Source of the DNA: an uncultured Cycloclasticus sp. | GTDB lineage: Bacteria > Pseudomonadota > Gammaproteobacteria > Methylococcales > Cycloclasticaceae | Reading direction: 5' to 3' | NCBI GenBank assembly: GCA_913057515.1 | Contig: CAJXOJ010000014.1 | Location: forward strand, 1 to 48,621 | DNA: 48,621 bases | In this document: positions 1 to 7,891 of the stretch, piece by piece | Layout: every line of letters begins with the position of its first letter | Numbering within the stretch: the first letter of the stretch is position 1 | Notes under the pieces: generated by a model | Databases searched by the model: none | What the model saw: the letters and a program-made list of their open reading frames with translations, nothing else | Told to the model about the DNA's origin: nothing | Program-made: the position numbers and the translations under genes

Positions 1-117
1 AGCGATTGCGTAGTTGTCGTCGTTTGCAACTATAATTTTTCAGATGTTTTACGAGGTTCCTGAAAGCTCGGCATGCACCTAAGGTTTTGCTACCCGCGTC
101 GAAGCCAGGTCACCCCC
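1..117 (-). ncRNA. ssrA: tmRNA (transfer-messenger RNA), 5' part, cut by the window edge
   Basis: tmRNA rescues stalled ribosomes by acting as tRNA-Ala and then as a short mRNA that adds a degradation tag. Read on the minus strand, the 5' end near 117 starts GGGGGTGACC and continues through CTTCGACGCGGG, then AAGGTGCATGCCGAG and CCTCGTAAAA. These are blocks conserved with E. coli ssrA. From base 27 down to 1 the tag reading frame reads A-N-D-D-N-Y-A-I-A and is cut by the window edge before its stop; E. coli has ANDENYALAA. The 3' half, including the rest of the tRNA-like domain, lies outside the window. The mature 5' end is estimated by homology. A possible -10 box TATAGT lies on the minus strand at 142-137, about 20 bases upstream, which would fit a short 5' leader removed by RNase P. 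No clear -35 is seen. smpB, its protein partner, lies just upstream on the same strand. Confidence 0.93.
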
Positions 118-499
118 CTTATGTGTTAGGTTAGGCACTATACAGCACGAAAGGTTCATAATTATATAAAAGTATTATTTCCTTTAAAAAAGCAGGTGGG
201 CAGGTGTTGAATACCGTTGATGAATTGGTGGTTGGTTTTAGCTGTTACTTAGATGAGGTTGAGACAGTCTTTCAACTAGGTATAAAACGGTTTTATGCGG
301 CTGACGCACCTTTTTTGGCCTTTATGTCCCGCTGCGAAATACGCACAATACTAGCTAGAAGAACGTGGTCACGTAGGTTTGTTTATAGCGTAGTGAGTTT
401 TAAGTATTGGTTACCGCGCCTAGAGTGCGCTTGTAATCCTTAAGCGGTGACAAAGAATAGTAAAAATTTACGTGATTTATGAGGGCAACGTTAACTTAA
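118..499. other. intergenic region between smpB and ssrA
   Basis: This 382-base stretch holds the presumed ssrA promoter (minus strand, -10-like TATAGT at 142-137). It also holds an isolated plus-strand frame at 204-443 (GTG start, 79 codons) with AGGTGGG three bases before the GTG. The predicted peptide has no motif I recognise, is rich in Arg, Cys and Phe, and lies opposite to and between two minus-strand genes. It may be random or a decayed fragment. tmRNA genes are frequent integration sites, but those use the 3' end, which is not in this window. I see no terminator with a clear T-run after smpB. Confidence 0.4.
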
Positions 500-976
500 T
501 TATCCAGCGTGTTTCATCAGCCGTTGTTTTTCTCGCTGCCAGTCCTTGTTTTTGGAGGTGGCGCGCTTATCGTGCAACTGTTTACCTTTAGCCGAGCCTA
601 TTTCAAGCTTAATGCGGCTTTTTACCCAATACATTGAAAGTGGAACGATTGTGTAACCCTTGCGTTCTACCAGCGCAACTAGGTTGATGAGTTCTCGGCG
701 GTGAAGTAGTAGCTTCCTCATGCGTGTTTGTTGAGGATCGATATGAGTGGAGGCCGATAGTAGTGGTGATATATGAGCACCTGCTAGCCATGCTTCCCCA
801 TTTTTTATCACAACATAGCTTTCTTTTAGCTGAACACGACCCTCTCGAATACTTTTAACTTCCCAGCCCTCAAGAACCATACCGGCTTCAAAGCGTTGCT
901 CGATGAAATAATCGTGCGTTGCTTTTTTATTGGATGCAATGGAGTTTGGGTGTGCTTTTTTCTTTTTACCTGCCAT
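500..976 (-). CDS. smpB: SsrA-binding protein SmpB
   Basis: SmpB binds tmRNA and escorts it to stalled ribosomes for trans-translation. The 158-residue product has the family's usual length. It carries the conserved beta-barrel segments [17 protein letters not shown], the [14 protein letters not shown] strand, and [10 protein letters not shown] basic C-terminal tail ends in [15 protein letters not shown], the part that enters the ribosomal A site and helps decoding. The ATG start is supported by the typical Lys-rich N-terminus MAGKKKK. It is transcribed toward ssrA, so the two partners are neighbours on one strand. The sodium symporter gene diverges from it across a 110-base gap. Identification is firm. 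Confidence 0.97.
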   Translation of the reverse strand: MAGKKKKAHPNSIASNKKATHDYFIEQRFEAGMVLEGWEVKSIREGRVQLKESYVVIKNGEAWLAGAHISPLLSASTHIDPQQTRMRKLLLHRRELINLVALVERKGYTIVPLSMYWVKSRIKLEIGSAKGKQLHDKRATSKNKDWQREKQRLMKHAG

Positions 977-1086
977 GTTGCTATTCTATGTGAGCAGCTA
1001 AGTTAGCGCCATAAAAGTTAGTTAATAACTTGGTTAAATCTCAAAGTTGAGTTAATTTATTATTTTTAAATTAAAGTTAACCTTGT

Positions 1087-2439
1087 ATGAGACAAACATC
1101 GCAACACGGCCAATGGACATCTCGTTTTGCCTTTATTTTGGCAGCAACAGGATCGGCTGTCGGCCTTGGTAACATCTGGAAGTTTCCTTATATAGCAGGT
1201 GAAAATGGTGGCGGTGCTTTTGTTTTAATTTATTTAGTGTGTATTTTGGCGATTGGTTTGCCCATTATGATTGCCGAGATCATGTTAGGCCGTCGAGGTA
1301 GGCAAAGTCCTATCAATTCAATGCGAGACTTGGCGGTTGAAGCGGGGGCTAGCCGGTTTTGGTCTTGGTTGGGTTGGCTTGGGGTGGTTGCTGGTTTCTT
1401 AATTTTATCTTATTACAGTGTTATTGCGGGGTGGGCGATGGCCTACGTGGTGCGTGTAGCATCGGGGGTGTTTGAAGGAGTCACCGCAGACGGGGTGAGT
1501 AATATTTTTGGGCAACTCATTGCTGACCCTGAAAAACTACTCGCTTGGCATAGTTTATTCATGATTGTGACCATGCTTGTGGTTGCCCGAGGTGTAAAAG
1601 GCTTAGAAAGGACGGTGAAGTTTTTAATGCCCGCTTTACTCGCTATTTTGATTTTATTGGTGGGTTATGCAATGGAGCAAGATGCCTTTGAGCAAGGTGT
1701 TTTATTCTTATTTCAAGCAGATTTTAGTAAAGTGACCAGTGAAGCAGTTTTAACCGCAATGGGCCATGCTTTTTTTACTCTTAGTTTAGGTATGGGGGCC
1801 ATTATGGTGTACGGCTCGTATTTGCCAAGAAAAGTATCAATTGGCTCAACCGCTGTCATGATCGCGTTAGCTGATACAGTGGTTGCTTTATTGGCAGGCT
1901 TGGCGATATTCCCTATTGTTTTTGCTAATGGCTTGGAACCAGGTAGTGGCCCAGGTCTAATTTTTCAAACATTGCCGATTGCATTTGGGCATATGGCCTA
2001 TGGCTCAATATTTGGGACTTTGTTTTTTATCTTGTTGGTTTTTGCGGCTTGGTCTTCTTCTATTTCGTTAATTGAACCGGCGGTTGCTTGGCTGGTTGAA
2101 AATAAGAGAATGAGCCGGATGCGTGCCTGTATTTGGGTGGGTTTGGCGACATGGGGTTTAGGTATTGGAACAGTGCTGTCTTTTAATCTGACTGCCGATA
2201 TCAAACTATTTGATAAAACCTTTTTTGATATTTTAGATTACTTAACCGCCAATATCATGTTGCCACTGGGTGGGTTTAGCATAGCCATTTTTGCGGGTTG
2301 GGTAATGAGTAAAGAAAATAGCGCTAGCGAATTACAGATTAAATCCCCGATACTTTTTAATGGTTGGCTCTTTTTGGTTAAATTCGTCTCACCGATAGCG
2401 GTTGCTGTTGTGTTTCTAAATGCTATTGATGTAATTTAG
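1087..2439 (+). CDS. sodium-dependent transporter, neurotransmitter:sodium symporter (SNF/NSS) family
   Basis: This is an inner-membrane secondary transporter of the LeuT fold, expected to use the sodium gradient to import a small substrate, usually an amino acid or amine. The 450 residues are strongly hydrophobic with about eleven or twelve membrane segments. The first carries the family signature ATGSAVGLGNIWKFPY followed by ENGGGAF, the unwound helix that forms the sodium and substrate sites in LeuT. Length fits bacterial members. The substrate cannot be read from sequence. It sits between smpB and ratA. Its TAG stop is followed at once by GGAG and the ratA start, so it probably shares a transcript with ratA and rnfH. 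The ATG lacks a strong ribosome binding site. Confidence 0.9.
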   Translation: MRQTSQHGQWTSRFAFILAATGSAVGLGNIWKFPYIAGENGGGAFVLIYLVCILAIGLPIMIAEIMLGRRGRQSPINSMRDLAVEAGASRFWSWLGWLGVVAGFLILSYYSVIAGWAMAYVVRVASGVFEGVTADGVSNIFGQLIADPEKLLAWHSLFMIVTMLVVARGVKGLERTVKFLMPALLAILILLVGYAMEQDAFEQGVLFLFQADFSKVTSEAVLTAMGHAFFTLSLGMGAIMVYGSYLPRKVSIGSTAVMIALADTVVALLAGLAIFPIVFANGLEPGSGPGLIFQTLPIAFGHMAYGSIFGTLFFILLVFAAWSSSISLIEPAVAWLVENKRMSRMRACIWVGLATWGLGIGTVLSFNLTADIKLFDKTFFDILDYLTANIMLPLGGFSIAIFAGWVMSKENSASELQIKSPILFNGWLFLVKFVSPIAVAVVFLNAIDVI

Positions 2440-2443
2440 GAGC

Positions 2444-2875
2444 ATGCATAAAATTGAGCGCAGTGCCCTAGTTCCCCATTCAGCAGTGGATATGTTTTGC
2501 TTAGTCAATGATGTGGCCTCATACCCAGAGTTTTTGAAGTGGTGTAAAAGCAGTCGGGTGTTGGCTGAAACAAGCACAACGATGACGGCGGAACTGGAAG
2601 TGGCTTGGAAGGTATTGCATAAGGTATTTAGTACCTCAAACCAGTTAAAAAGGGGGGAGAGTATTAAAATTGAGTTATTAGACGGGCCATTTGAATTTAT
2701 GTTGGGTGAGTGGCAATTTAAGCACTTACGTGATGATGCCTGTAAAATAACGATGGAAATAGAGTTTGAATTTAAAAGTTCTGTTAGTAACTTTGTTTTT
2801 TCCGCTATTTTTGGCCAAATTTGTGGTTCTTTGATGGACTCTTTTATAAAACGAGCAGATGATATTTATGGGTAA
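2444..2875 (+). CDS. ratA: RatA-family START/SRPBCC protein (ribosome association toxin / coenzyme Q-binding type)
   Basis: This 143-residue single-domain protein belongs to the polyketide cyclase/START (SRPBCC) superfamily. E. coli RatA can bind the 50S subunit and block subunit joining, while related COQ10-type proteins bind ubiquinone, so either role is possible. Seen in the sequence: the N-terminal strand [32 protein letters not shown] cut into familiar blocks ([19 protein letters not shown]), the central [11 protein letters not shown], and a C-terminal helix [20 protein letters not shown] lies directly before the ATG and overlaps the stop of the transporter gene. The 3' end overlaps rnfH, as in many Gammaproteobacteria, where the pair lies next to smpB. 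Confidence 0.93.
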   Translation: MHKIERSALVPHSAVDMFCLVNDVASYPEFLKWCKSSRVLAETSTTMTAELEVAWKVLHKVFSTSNQLKRGESIKIELLDGPFEFMLGEWQFKHLRDDACKITMEIEFEFKSSVSNFVFSAIFGQICGSLMDSFIKRADDIYG

Positions 2876-3176
2876 TGTAGAAGTCGCTTATGCGACACCG
2901 AAGAAACAGTTAATTTTGGTGGTGCCTTTTGAGGAAGGCATGAGTACACAGAAAGCTATTGAGCTATCGGGTATTTTGACGACTTTTCCAGATATTGATT
3001 TAGCGAAAAATGCGGTTGGAATATTTAGTAAGCCTTGTAAGCTCGATACGCCGTTAAGAGTAGGTGATCGTGTTGAGATTTATAGGCCGTTAATTGCTGA
3101 CCCTAAGGAAGTTAGGCGTCAACGAGCTGAAGCAGGGAAAAAAACCAAGAAAGGTGCTCGAGCAGTTAACGAATAA
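2868..3176 (+). CDS. rnfH: RnfH family ubiquitin-like protein
   Basis: RnfH proteins are small beta-grasp (ubiquitin-like) proteins of unsettled function, usually encoded next to ratA. The product is about 102 residues and carries the family blocks [24 protein letters not shown] and the highly conserved [22 protein letters not shown], followed by a basic tail. Two in-frame ATGs are possible, at 2859 and 2868. I chose 2868 because it starts close to the conserved VEVAYA strand; neither has a strong ribosome binding site. The gene overlaps the end of ratA, so translation is probably coupled. Confidence 0.92.
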   Translation: MGNVEVAYATPKKQLILVVPFEEGMSTQKAIELSGILTTFPDIDLAKNAVGIFSKPCKLDTPLRVGDRVEIYRPLIADPKEVRRQRAEAGKKTKKGARAVNE

Positions 3177-3211
3177 TTTGCCTTGAATTAGCAAGAAAAT
3201 AGATTATATTA

Positions 3212-3355
3212 ATGGTTATGAAATTTTACGATACAGGTACAACGTTTAACATCACGTTAAGTGAGGTACTTTCGCGCTCATTTGTGACTCAGAAGGCGCT
3301 TCTCCTTTGCTTGCCTCGACTGCCGCTGCGCGGCTAAAAAACAGTCCTGGCGAGG
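3212..3355 (+). promoter_or_regulatory. candidate leucine leader peptide and RNA hairpins upstream of leuA
   Basis: The 242 bases between rnfH and leuA contain a 41-codon frame, ATG 3212 to TAA 3337. Its last part is leucine-rich: Leu codons lie at 3299, 3302, 3305, 3311, 3320 and 3326, six within eleven codons. Overlapping that stretch are nested inverted repeats: GAAG-GCG-CTTC at 3292-3302, GCCGC-TGC-GCGGC at 3322-3334, and an outer pairing of CCTCG and GACTG (3314-3322) with CAGTC (3342-3346) and CGAGG (3351-3355). A leucine-codon cluster over alternative hairpins ahead of leuA is the layout of ribosome-mediated attenuation. Against it, I see no U-tract after the hairpins and no clear ribosome binding site for the leader. 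Any control could therefore work on leuA translation or be absent. Confidence 0.4.
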
Positions 3356-3418
3356 TGAAACGCAATTACCTACCGATTAGAAAAAATTTGTCATAAAGAT
3401 GGCATTTGGAGTTTAGAA

Positions 3419-4972
3419 ATGAGTAAAGAGAAGTTAATAATTTTTGATACAACGTTACGCGACGGTGAGCAAAGCCCCGGTGCTGCAATGACAGCTGAGG
3501 AAAAGTTGTGTATTGCGAAAGCGTTGGAAAAGATGAAAGTGGATATCATTGAAGCGGGTTTCCCCATTTCAAGTGAGGGGGACTTTGCAGCTGTTCAAGG
3601 GATTGCCCGAGCGGTTAAAGACAGTGTGATTTGTGGTTTAGCAAGAGCAAACAAAGCCGATATAGAACGAGCTGGTGAAGCGTTAAAAGATGCTAATGCA
3701 TCTCGAATTCACACCTTTATCGCCACCTCTCCGTTACATATGAGGGAAAAGTTACTATTAACGCCCGATCAAGTATTTGATCAAGCTATTGATGCGGTGA
3801 AGTTAGCAAGAAACTTTACTGATAACATCGAGTTTTCTCCTGAGGATGCCGGTCGTTCAGACCTTGATTTTTTATGTCGAATCATCGAAGGGGTGATTGA
3901 TGCGGGTGCAACCACCATTAATATCCCTGATACAGTTGGTTATAACTTACCTGAGCAATATGGTAATACCATCCGCCAGTTAATTGAAAAAGTACCCAAC
4001 TCTCACAAAGCTATTTTTTCAACGCATTGCCATAATGATTTGGGCTTGGCTGTGGCCAACTCATTAGCAGGTGTTATGAATGGCGCACGCCAGGTTGAAT
4101 GTTCAATCAACGGATTAGGCGAGCGCGCGGGTAATGCTGCACTTGAAGAAATTGTGATGGCAGTACGAACTCGGCAAGATTTATTTCCCTGTGATGTCGA
4201 TGTAGACACGACTCAAATAATGGCGTGCTCAAGATTGGTCTCAGGGACTACAGGGTTTGCTGTGCAGCCTAATAAAGCGATTGTGGGTGCTAATGCGTTT
4301 GCTCATGAGTCAGGTATTCATCAAGATGGCGTATTGAAAGCGCGAGAAACTTACGAAATTATGAAGGCGGAAGATGTTGGCTTAAGCTCGAATAAATTAG
4401 TTTTAGGTAAATTATCGGGGCGAAGTGCGTTTAAAGATCGGTTAGAAAAATTAAATATTACCTTAGAGAGCGAAGCTGAGTTAAATAGTGCATTTCGTCG
4501 TTTTAAAGATTTGGCTGATAAAAAGTCTGAAATTTTTGATGAGGACATTCAAGCATTATTGTCTGATTTTAAAATGGAAGAGACATTTGGTGAGGCTGTT
4601 AAATTAGTGTCAGTAAAAGCCTGTTCGGAAACTGGTGAAATGCCAGAGTCTCGCATTACATTAATGGTGGAAGAGGAAGAGAAGACTGCATCATCACAAG
4701 GTAGTGGTTTGGTAGATGCTACGTTTAAAGCTATTGAACAGATGATGGCTAGTGGCGCTACTCTTCAACTCTATTCGGTCAGCAATGTTACCGAAGGAAC
4801 CGATTCGCAAGGCGAAGTGGCCGTTAGACTTGAAAAAGGTGGCCGTATTGTCAATGGGCATGGCTCAGATACCGATATTGTGATTGCTTCAGCAAAAGCC
4901 TATGTGAATGCGCTTAATAGACTTTTTAACCCTAATGAACGTATTCACCCTCAAACGTATGAAGGCGTTTAA
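3419..4972 (+). CDS. leuA: 2-isopropylmalate synthase
   Basis: LeuA condenses acetyl-CoA with 2-oxoisovalerate to give 2-isopropylmalate, the committed step of leucine synthesis in the cytoplasm. The 517-residue product starts with the catalytic signature [15 protein letters not shown]. It carries the second signature with metal-binding histidines, [18 protein letters not shown], and then [11 protein letters not shown]. Beyond about residue 390 lies the C-terminal allosteric domain (LeuA dimerisation domain), which binds leucine for feedback inhibition. Length is standard for the bacterial long form. It is a single-gene unit, with a possible leucine leader upstream and a strong terminator downstream. 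Confidence 0.97.
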   Translation: MSKEKLIIFDTTLRDGEQSPGAAMTAEEKLCIAKALEKMKVDIIEAGFPISSEGDFAAVQGIARAVKDSVICGLARANKADIERAGEALKDANASRIHTFIATSPLHMREKLLLTPDQVFDQAIDAVKLARNFTDNIEFSPEDAGRSDLDFLCRIIEGVIDAGATTINIPDTVGYNLPEQYGNTIRQLIEKVPNSHKAIFSTHCHNDLGLAVANSLAGVMNGARQVECSINGLGERAGNAALEEIVMAVRTRQDLFPCDVDVDTTQIMACSRLVSGTTGFAVQPNKAIVGANAFAHESGIHQDGVLKARETYEIMKAEDVGLSSNKLVLGKLSGRSAFKDRLEKLNITLESEAELNSAFRRFKDLADKKSEIFDEDIQALLSDFKMEETFGEAVKLVSVKACSETGEMPESRITLMVEEEEKTASSQGSGLVDATFKAIEQMMASGATLQLYSVSNVTEGTDSQGEVAVRLEKGGRIVNGHGSDTDIVIASAKAYVNALNRLFNPNERIHPQTYEGV

Positions 4973-5032
4973 AAAGAGCCGGTAAATTAAAAATAGCTTC
5001 ATTTTAATCAATGAAGCGAGCTGAGTTCCATT

Positions 5033-5070
5033 AAAAAGCGCTTTACTGATAACAGTAAAGCGCTTTTTTT
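5033..5070 (+). terminator. rho-independent terminator after leuA
   Basis: A perfect 16-base inverted repeat (5033-5048 pairing with 5053-5068, core GCGCTTTACTG, loop ATAA) ends in a run of seven T. It lies 60 bases after the leuA stop. A second, weaker hairpin (GCTTCATT at 4996-5003 pairing with AATGAAGC at 5010-5017) precedes it without a T-run. Confidence 0.93.
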
Positions 5071-5194
5071 ATGCTATTAGTTTTTGCATATGAAGAGCCC
5101 ATTTCTGATTAACATCATTTTCTAATATAGTTGTGCATGTGATACTCCTTTTCGAAGTTTGAGCTAAATAAATCAAACAAATTGAGGAGAGAAA

Positions 5195-5680
5195 ATGAGT
5201 AATAGTGATCTTAGCCAAGAGCTAAAAGAGGAAGTTGAAGCGTTGTTAAACGCCTATGTTCAATGTATCGATGATGATGACTTAGAGCGCTGGCCTGATT
5301 TTTTTACCGACGAATGCCTATATCAAGTTATTCCAAGAGAAAACCATGAAATGGGGCTGCCAACGGCTGTGATGTGGTGTGATAGTCGCGGCATGTTAGA
5401 AGACCGTATTACCGCCTTACGTCATGCCAATGTGTATCAAGTGCAGTGGTATCGCCACATTATTAGTAACCCTGTTATTAAAACAGAAGATGGTGACACT
5501 TTTCAGGTTCAATCAAACTACGCTGTCTTTAAAACCTGTAACGACGGCGAGAGCACTGTTTATAACGTCGGTCGTTATGTCGATGAGATTGTACGCGACA
5601 AAGGCGTGCTTAAATTTAAAAAGCGCAGCGCTATTTACGACACCCATAGAATTACGACCTTAATGGTTATCCCAATTTAA
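5195..5680 (+). CDS. aromatic-ring-hydroxylating dioxygenase, small (beta) subunit
   Basis: The beta subunit is a structural partner of the Rieske-type oxygenase alpha subunit, together forming an alpha-beta hexamer or trimer in the cytoplasm. The 161-residue product is of typical length. It shows the NTF2-like fold hallmarks: an N-terminal helix with YVQCIDDDDLERWPDFFTDEC, then DRITALRHANVYQVQWYRHI, and a C-terminal strand KKRSAIYDTHRITTLMVIPI. It has no cofactor motif, as expected. A strong GAGGAG precedes the ATG. The alpha gene follows after 15 bases, in the beta-then-alpha order. Similarity in size and motif layout is closest to salicylate/anthranilate-type oxygenases (NagH-like), from memory. 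The promoter is not obvious in the 124-base gap upstream. Confidence 0.9.
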   Translation: MSNSDLSQELKEEVEALLNAYVQCIDDDDLERWPDFFTDECLYQVIPRENHEMGLPTAVMWCDSRGMLEDRITALRHANVYQVQWYRHIISNPVIKTEDGDTFQVQSNYAVFKTCNDGESTVYNVGRYVDEIVRDKGVLKFKKRSAIYDTHRITTLMVIPI

Positions 5681-5695
5681 GTCAGGAGACAGATA

Positions 5696-6949
5696 ATGAA
5701 TGCAATAACACCCCCACATTTAAAATGGCCAGTAGATACTGACTACACAGCAGTTCCATATTCAATTTTTAATAGCCGTGAAGTTTACGACCTTGAACAA
5801 AAAAAAATACATAATGGCCCAACTTGGAATTACTTAGGTACAGAGGCAGAACTACCTGAAAAAGGTAGCTTTAAATCAACCTATATTGGCGATACCCCGG
5901 TGGTGGTCACTCGCGGTCAAGATAATGAAATTTACGCTTGGGTTAACCGTTGTGCTCACCGGGGCGCTGAAATTTGCCGTGAACGTCACGGTAAATCTGA
6001 AGATGGCGCTTACACCTGTGTGTATCACCAATGGGCCTTTGATGCTAAAGGTGACTTACACGGTGTGCCTTTCCAGCGCGGCCTTGCGGGTAAAGGTGGT
6101 ATGCCAAGTGATTTTGACAAGAAACAGCACAGTTTAAGGAAAGTTCGCGTTGTTAATCATAGAGGTGTAATTTTTGGTACCTTTAGTGACGACACCCCAG
6201 ATATTGAAGAGTATATGGGTGAAGATGTTTCGTATCACTTCGACCGTATATTAAAGGGCCCTATTGAAATCATCGGGCATACTCGTCAATACATTGCTGG
6301 TAATTGGAAATTCTACTCCGAAAATACCAAAGACCCTTACCATGCGAGTTTATTACATTTATTTCACCCAACCTTCGGTATTTACCGTGCTTCTTTAGGT
6401 GGCGGTACCATTGTAAATAATGATGTGCATTCCGTGTTGTGGGTAGAAAATAGTAAAGAAGATGAAAGTAAGTTATCTGATGTTAGGAGTGATAACACGA
6501 GAACTTATCAAGACGGTACCTATCAATTAGCGGATATGTCGTTATTGGCTGGAGCAAAAGAATTTGATGATGATACCTCAACGGTTATCTTTTCACTATT
6601 TCCCTCATTAGTTGTGCATCAAATTCAAAACACACTCGCATTTCGCCAGATTTTGCCAAAAAATGAAAATGAGTTTGAACTAGTTTGGACTTTTTTTGGT
6701 TATGCTGACGATACTGAAGAGTTACGTAACATGCGACTAAAGCAATTAAACTTAGTTGGTCCGGCTGGATTAATATCAATGGAAGATGGTGAGTCTACAG
6801 AGTTATGTCAAAAAGCGATTGTGCGAGACGGAGGTTATACCAATGTACTTGAAATGGGAGGCGTTGGAACAGGTACTGATGATCACTTTGTGACAGAGGG
6901 TGCGATACGTTCTTTGTGGAAAGGGTATAGGAAACTAATGGATGTATAG
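5696..6949 (+). CDS. aromatic-ring-hydroxylating dioxygenase, large (alpha) subunit, Rieske type
   Basis: This catalytic subunit hydroxylates an aromatic ring using O2 and electrons delivered to a Rieske [2Fe-2S] cluster. In its 417 residues the Rieske ligands are C86-x-H88 and C108-x2-H111. The mononuclear iron site has H216 and H221 within DPYHASLLH, preceded by D213, which bridges to the Rieske centre of the next subunit. The likely third ligand is D364. The N-terminal block GPTWNYLGTEAELPEKGSFK and the GVPFQRGLAGKGGMPSDFD loop resemble salicylate 5-hydroxylase NagG and related salicylate, anthranilate and terephthalate oxygenases, so the substrate is probably an aromatic carboxylate. No ferredoxin or reductase gene lies nearby, so electrons must come from components encoded elsewhere. 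All ligands are intact. GGAG precedes the ATG. Confidence 0.92.
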   Translation: MNAITPPHLKWPVDTDYTAVPYSIFNSREVYDLEQKKIHNGPTWNYLGTEAELPEKGSFKSTYIGDTPVVVTRGQDNEIYAWVNRCAHRGAEICRERHGKSEDGAYTCVYHQWAFDAKGDLHGVPFQRGLAGKGGMPSDFDKKQHSLRKVRVVNHRGVIFGTFSDDTPDIEEYMGEDVSYHFDRILKGPIEIIGHTRQYIAGNWKFYSENTKDPYHASLLHLFHPTFGIYRASLGGGTIVNNDVHSVLWVENSKEDESKLSDVRSDNTRTYQDGTYQLADMSLLAGAKEFDDDTSTVIFSLFPSLVVHQIQNTLAFRQILPKNENEFELVWTFFGYADDTEELRNMRLKQLNLVGPAGLISMEDGESTELCQKAIVRDGGYTNVLEMGGVGTGTDDHFVTEGAIRSLWKGYRKLMDV

Positions 6950-6974
6950 GCGCTAAACAGTAAACCGGTGCCAC

Positions 6975-7005
6975 AAAGCCTCGCTATTGATAGCGAGGCT
7001 TTTTT
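6975..7005 (+). terminator. rho-independent terminator after the dioxygenase genes
   Basis: The inverted repeat AAAGCCTCGCTAT / ATAGCGAGGCTTT (6975-6987 with 6990-7002, a very tight loop so inner pairs open) ends in a T-run to 7005. On the minus strand it could also end the converging thioesterase operon, though its T-run there is short. Confidence 0.9.
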
Positions 7006-7013
7006 ATAGGGCA

Positions 7014-7460
7014 TTAAATAGGTCTGTTTTCTGAGAGTAAAAAGTGTCCGCGAGCTTGTGCGATAGGTTTAGTGATATCTTCTTGCCAGGCAATAATATT
7101 ACATAAAGCAACACGACTGCCTAAGCGAATAGTATCGCACTTTGAGTAGGTGGTAGAGGGTTGACCAGGACGCAAATAGTCAATAGAGACATCAATAATT
7201 TTAGGAATATTAACGAGTTCAATTTCCCAGATTAAATGAAGTAATGCGGCATTTTCCATGAATCCTGCAATAACACCACCATGCAGAGCAGGGATTGCAG
7301 GGTTACCAATATTGCTTTCCATAAAGCGTAGACTGGACACAATACTCTCGCCAACCATGCTGGTTTCTACGCCAATTGTTTGAGCGTACGGAATAAGCTC
7401 AACAATGGCCTCATAATCATGGTGTAGTTTGATGTCATTTATTTTTTCTACTAAGGACAT
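7014..7460 (-). CDS. PaaI-like hotdog-fold thioesterase, second copy
   Basis: Hotdog thioesterases hydrolyse acyl-CoA thioesters, including phenylacetyl-CoA-type intermediates; the substrate here is unknown. I place the start at ATG 7460 (MSLVEKINDIK), two bases after the stop of the upstream gene, giving 148 residues as usual for the family. A longer frame runs further upstream inside the neighbour and is unlikely. The signature ALHGGVIAGFMEN has H60-G-G, but the usual catalytic Asp nine residues later is Glu69, whereas the neighbouring paralogue keeps Asp. It is the last gene of a bamE-thioesterase-thioesterase transcript. The pair looks like an old duplication with diverged specificity; activity of this copy is uncertain. 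Confidence 0.85.
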   Translation of the reverse strand: MSLVEKINDIKLHHDYEAIVELIPYAQTIGVETSMVGESIVSSLRFMESNIGNPAIPALHGGVIAGFMENAALLHLIWEIELVNIPKIIDVSIDYLRPGQPSTTYSKCDTIRLGSRVALCNIIAWQEDITKPIAQARGHFLLSENRPI

Positions 7461-7461
7461 A

Positions 7462-7890
7462 TTATGTGATTGGAAACTGTTTATTGGAGCGCATAAAGGT
7501 ACCGACGGCTGTTGCAATTGGGGCTTTAACGTCATCGGTATAAGCGCTGGCGCGTACAAAAGCAATGGTATGAGTTAAGTGGTAGCAATCGGCATATACG
7601 TTTATATCGACGCCAGAGTCAGCAGGGCGAACATGGTCTATTCTGAGATCAAGTGTTGCCATAGCACGTAAATTACTTTGTGCTTGTAAAATAGCGGCGC
7701 CACAGGCTGTATCAATAGCCGTAGAAACCGCACCTCCATGAATGTAGTTATTAATAGAGTCCCCAACAATCTCTTTGCTATAAGGAAGTGTTAGCGTAAC
7801 AGCTTGCTCGCCCACACTGACTAACTTTAGGTTGAGTTTTATAGCATGAGGCGTCTGGCAGACTTTTTCTAAATAGGGGGTAATGTCCAT
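7462..7890 (-). CDS. PaaI-like hotdog-fold thioesterase, first copy
   Basis: This 142-residue protein of the PaaI/YdiI-type hotdog superfamily is a predicted cytoplasmic acyl-CoA thioesterase. The signature YIHGGAVSTAIDTACG contains H51-G-G and the catalytic D60, in the standard spacing. The strand TLDLRIDHVRPADSG follows, and then a C-terminal VGTFMRSNK. The start ATG at 7890 follows the bamE stop by one base, pointing to translational coupling; a longer frame from 7920 would overlap bamE. The gene after it is a paralogue. Placement beside an aromatic ring-hydroxylating dioxygenase is suggestive of aromatic acyl-CoA metabolism, but the two units converge and are not co-transcribed. Confidence 0.87.
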   Translation of the reverse strand: MDITPYLEKVCQTPHAIKLNLKLVSVGEQAVTLTLPYSKEIVGDSINNYIHGGAVSTAIDTACGAAILQAQSNLRAMATLDLRIDHVRPADSGVDINVYADCYHLTHTIAFVRASAYTDDVKAPIATAVGTFMRSNKQFPIT

Positions 7891-7891
7891 A

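Noticed and set aside
204..443. 79-codon plus-strand frame with GTG start and a fair ribosome site
   Set aside because: No recognisable motif, unusual composition and an isolated position between minus-strand genes; kept only as a remark on the intergenic region.
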